Below, one piece after another: positions 62,484 through 64,000 of a stretch of DNA of 64,000 nt. Origin of the DNA: Amycolatopsis keratiniphila subsp. keratiniphila. Its GTDB lineage: Bacteria; Actinomycetota; Actinomycetes; Mycobacteriales; Pseudonocardiaceae. The stretch spans positions 1-64,000 of the forward strand of contig NZ_LQMT02000012.1 of the NCBI RefSeq assembly GCF_001620365.2, in the 5' to 3' direction. Within the stretch, counting starts at the first letter, position 1; every line of letters begins with the position of its first letter. A program made the translations under genes and the position numbers. The notes beneath the pieces are model-generated. The model searched no databases. It saw nothing but the letters and a program-made list of their open reading frames with translations, and was not told the origin of the DNA.

Positions 62484-63022
62484 GCCTCGAAGAGTGGCAT
62501 CGACGCTATAAGGTCCACGTTCGCATGATCCCTTGGCAAGGGTTTCGTGATACCCGTAAGGGCGATCAATGGACCCTATCGGATGTAAATTCGGTTCTTC
62601 GGGCTTGCCGTCGGGTTACGTTACGTCACAATGGAGGTTGAATAAAATTCAGGTTTCACGATCTGGGATTCCGCGAGGATCGCCGCGGCTGACGTGCTTG
62701 TATCGTGTTCTTCGAATACGTCGAATCTTGGCCGCATGTCTTGATGATCGCACTTCGAGGTCGCGATCGCGGGGTCGCGGGCAAGGTTGGTGGTCTGCCC
62801 GGCCGGCTGCCCTCACCTTCCCGCTCAGTGAGAACTCCGGAATGGTATTCACGTATCGGAGCTGTCCGAAACCGTGCCCTTCGAAACGGCCGAAATGCCG
62901 ATGTCGAAATCGCGTATCACAGCGTCATCGGCCAGGTCGCGTGTAACGCTGTCCCGTCGTGCGGCCAAGTAAGGGTTGTGAGGTCCACAGTGGAGAGTGC
63001 GCATCGACCGAAGGAGCATCTC
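62484..63022. other. Intergenic, promoter region of the regulator
   Basis: This 539-bp stretch separates the XRE/NB-ARC start from the small secreted ORF and the TROVE gene end. It is less GC-rich near 62560-62660 and holds minor inverted repeats (CCCTTGGCAAGGG near 62531), but no clear -35/-10 pair, tRNA or Y-RNA-like structure was recognised. Short open frames here look like noise. Confidence 0.45.
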
Positions 63023-63295
63023 GTGATGGCGGTGAAGTGGTACAGGACGGTCTCCGTGCTCGCGGTCATGGCCGGTTTTCTGTTCGTGGGTGGCGAGGCG
63101 GCGGCGGAGGACCCGATCGAGCCCGGGCACAGTTACGTCGAATCAGTGCGGCTTTCGAGCCCCCCGCCTCGTCAGAACGGCCAGTCCGCGCTCCGTCCCG
63201 CTTCGAGGAGCGGGATCATCGTGAAAGCCGCGTCCGTGAGGCCGCCGAAGGTGTGCCGGTTACCCCGCCCGGACGTCGAGTGGCCGCGCTCGTAG
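63023..63295 (+). pseudogene. Small secreted protein, probably 3'-truncated
   Basis: GTG 63023 / ATG 63026 follows AAGGAG at 63011-63016. The first 35 residues are a clear signal peptide (TVSVLAVMAGFLFVGGEAAA) and a short mature start (EDPIEPGHSYVESVRL). From about 63172 the frame runs antisense through the 3' end of the TROVE gene, giving unnatural composition, so the original C-terminus seems lost. It may be a remnant of the small secreted family seen elsewhere in the window. Confidence 0.5.
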
Positions 63296-64000
63296 CCCGC
63301 GAGGTTCCACGTGTACAGCGCCGTGTCCTTCGGCACGGCCTGGCCGACGTTGCCCGCCGAGTGCTGTTCGTCGGTCAGGATCACGACCCGGTCGTGGTAG
63401 CCGGGACGCAGGTGACGCTGGATCGCGCCGACGGTGTCGGTGCCCGCGCCGATGAAGTAGCCGCCGTTCTTCCACCGGTCGAGCCCGCGCAGCAGCGACT
63501 CACCGGCGGGCACGTCGAACGCCTTCGAGCCGGTGCCGCCGTAGTAGCCGTTCGAGAACGACACGATGTCCGCCGTCTCGCAGCGGGCGCCGAGCGCGAT
63601 CCCGAAGATCGCGGCCGCGTCCCAGCGCATCAGCGTGCCGTCCTTGCTGAAACCCGCGTTCATCGAACCCGAGGTGTCGACCAGGATCAGTGTCCTCCCG
63701 GCGAGCCGCGGCACGTTCGCCAGCGACTGGGCGATCGCCTTTTCCAGCGCGTACGACCAGCGAAGCGACGGCGCCGCCCGGTACGCGGAGAGGAACCTCA
63801 TCGGGAACTGCCGCGACTTCGCGACCTGCTCCGGATCGGCCAATCGCGCCGCGACCCCCTCGGCGACCTCGTCGGACACACCGGCCTCGTCGAAGTTCCG
63901 GAGGTTCCGAAGCAGCGCCATGTAGCCCATGGAAGGGATCACGGCTTCCCAAGCGCGCGCGTCCATCGGACCCCGCAGCCAGCCGGCCAGGGACTCCCAC
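63172..64000 (-). CDS. TROVE/VWA (Ro60-like) protein, 5' end outside window
   Basis: At least 276 residues are visible; the frame stays open through the window edge (WESLAGWLRGP before the first Met), so the N-terminus is missing. WEAVIPSMGYMALLRNLRNF is the end of the HEAT-like TROVE ring. The VWA domain follows with the MIDAS motif LILVDTSGSMNAGF and later metal-binding parts (GAGTDTVGAIQRHL, VVILTDEQHSAG). Bacterial Ro proteins bind Y-like RNAs and act in RNA quality control and stress recovery. No Y RNA is seen on this side; it would normally lie close to the gene. Confidence 0.88.
   Translation of the reverse strand, partial: WESLAGWLRGPMDARAWEAVIPSMGYMALLRNLRNFDEAGVSDEVAEGVAARLADPEQVAKSRQFPMRFLSAYRAAPSLRWSYALEKAIAQSLANVPRLAGRTLILVDTSGSMNAGFSKDGTLMRWDAAAIFGIALGARCETADIVSFSNGYYGGTGSKAFDVPAGESLLRGLDRWKNGGYFIGAGTDTVGAIQRHLRPGYHDRVVILTDEQHSAGNVGQAVPKDTALYTWNLAGYERGHSTSGRGNRHTFGGLTDAAFTMIPLLEAGRSADWPF

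Noticed and set aside
62484-63022. Y RNA or tRNA near the TROVE gene
   Set aside because: I found no cloverleaf or Y-RNA-like stem with conserved loop bases in this stretch. It may lie outside the window.

Overview
The window is high-GC DNA with GTG and TTG starts, 4-nt ATGA/GTGA gene overlaps, many secreted or lipoprotein genes and several NB-ARC regulators. This points to a filamentous actinomycete, most likely of the Pseudonocardiaceae (Amycolatopsis-like). The family placement is an inference from gene content, including a DUF3558 lipoprotein.

Left part (1 to about 16.3 kb). The window opens inside an AfsR-type NB-ARC/TPR regulator and then a small zinc-ribbon protein. Next come three neighbouring genes that share short ALF-type helical repeats: a secreted ALF/LGFP/ricin-lectin protein, an ALF protein split by a probable 1-nt frameshift, and a 1.4-kb-residue secreted polymorphic toxin with an alanine-rich coiled coil and a C-terminal DNA/RNA non-specific nuclease. 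The toxin is followed by a SUKH (SMI1/KNR4) immunity gene, a broken second SUKH gene and further small or degenerate genes, as is usual at toxin-immunity loci.

Middle left (16.4 to 27 kb). An SGNH-hydrolase lipoprotein, an OmpR/HisKA two-component system with a GerMN lipoprotein, and an acyltransferase-3 membrane protein form an envelope-modification group. A PucR-type regulator and a SARP (AfsR/DnrI-type) regulator are convergent and share a CTAG stop. An amino-acid permease follows.

Right part (27.1 to 62.5 kb) is the main feature: a large and apparently undescribed RiPP supercluster. Four adjacent precursor peptides of 47 to 63 residues (36.1 to 37.0 kb) share an LDLW(A/V)(E/D)E leader block and Cys/Ser/Thr/Gly-rich cores. 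Around them lie three YcaO azoline cyclodehydratases (each ending in a PxPxP tail), five or more E1-like/ocin-ThiF partner proteins, and SagB-like flavin dehydrogenases that are fused in one set and split in the other two. A split LanB dehydratase has its glutamylating half at 27.1 kb and its eliminating half at 55.7 kb. An RRE-M50 metallopeptidase, a DsbA-like thioredoxin-fold protein, an ECF-type sigma factor and LuxR and XRE-NB-ARC regulators are also present. The expected product class is a linear azole-containing, dehydrated peptide in the broad manner of goadsporin. Only one LanB C-terminal-type protein is visible, so a thiopeptide macrocycle is not indicated.

Between the second and third azole sets sits a block with a glycosyltransferase, an iterative aromatic type I PKS (KS-AT-DH/TH-KR-ACP whose KR has lost its catalytic Tyr), a CerJ/ChlB3-like KAS III acyltransferase, a flavin (BBE-like) oxidase and an aldose 1-epimerase-like protein. 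This suggests an orsellinate-type aryl group transferred to another scaffold. Whether that scaffold is the RiPP or a sugar cannot be decided from sequence alone.

Strong intercistronic hairpins, a consensus-like sigma-70 promoter before the precursors, and a 13-nt element shared upstream of two YcaO operons indicate layered control. The window ends in a TROVE/VWA (Ro60-like) gene.
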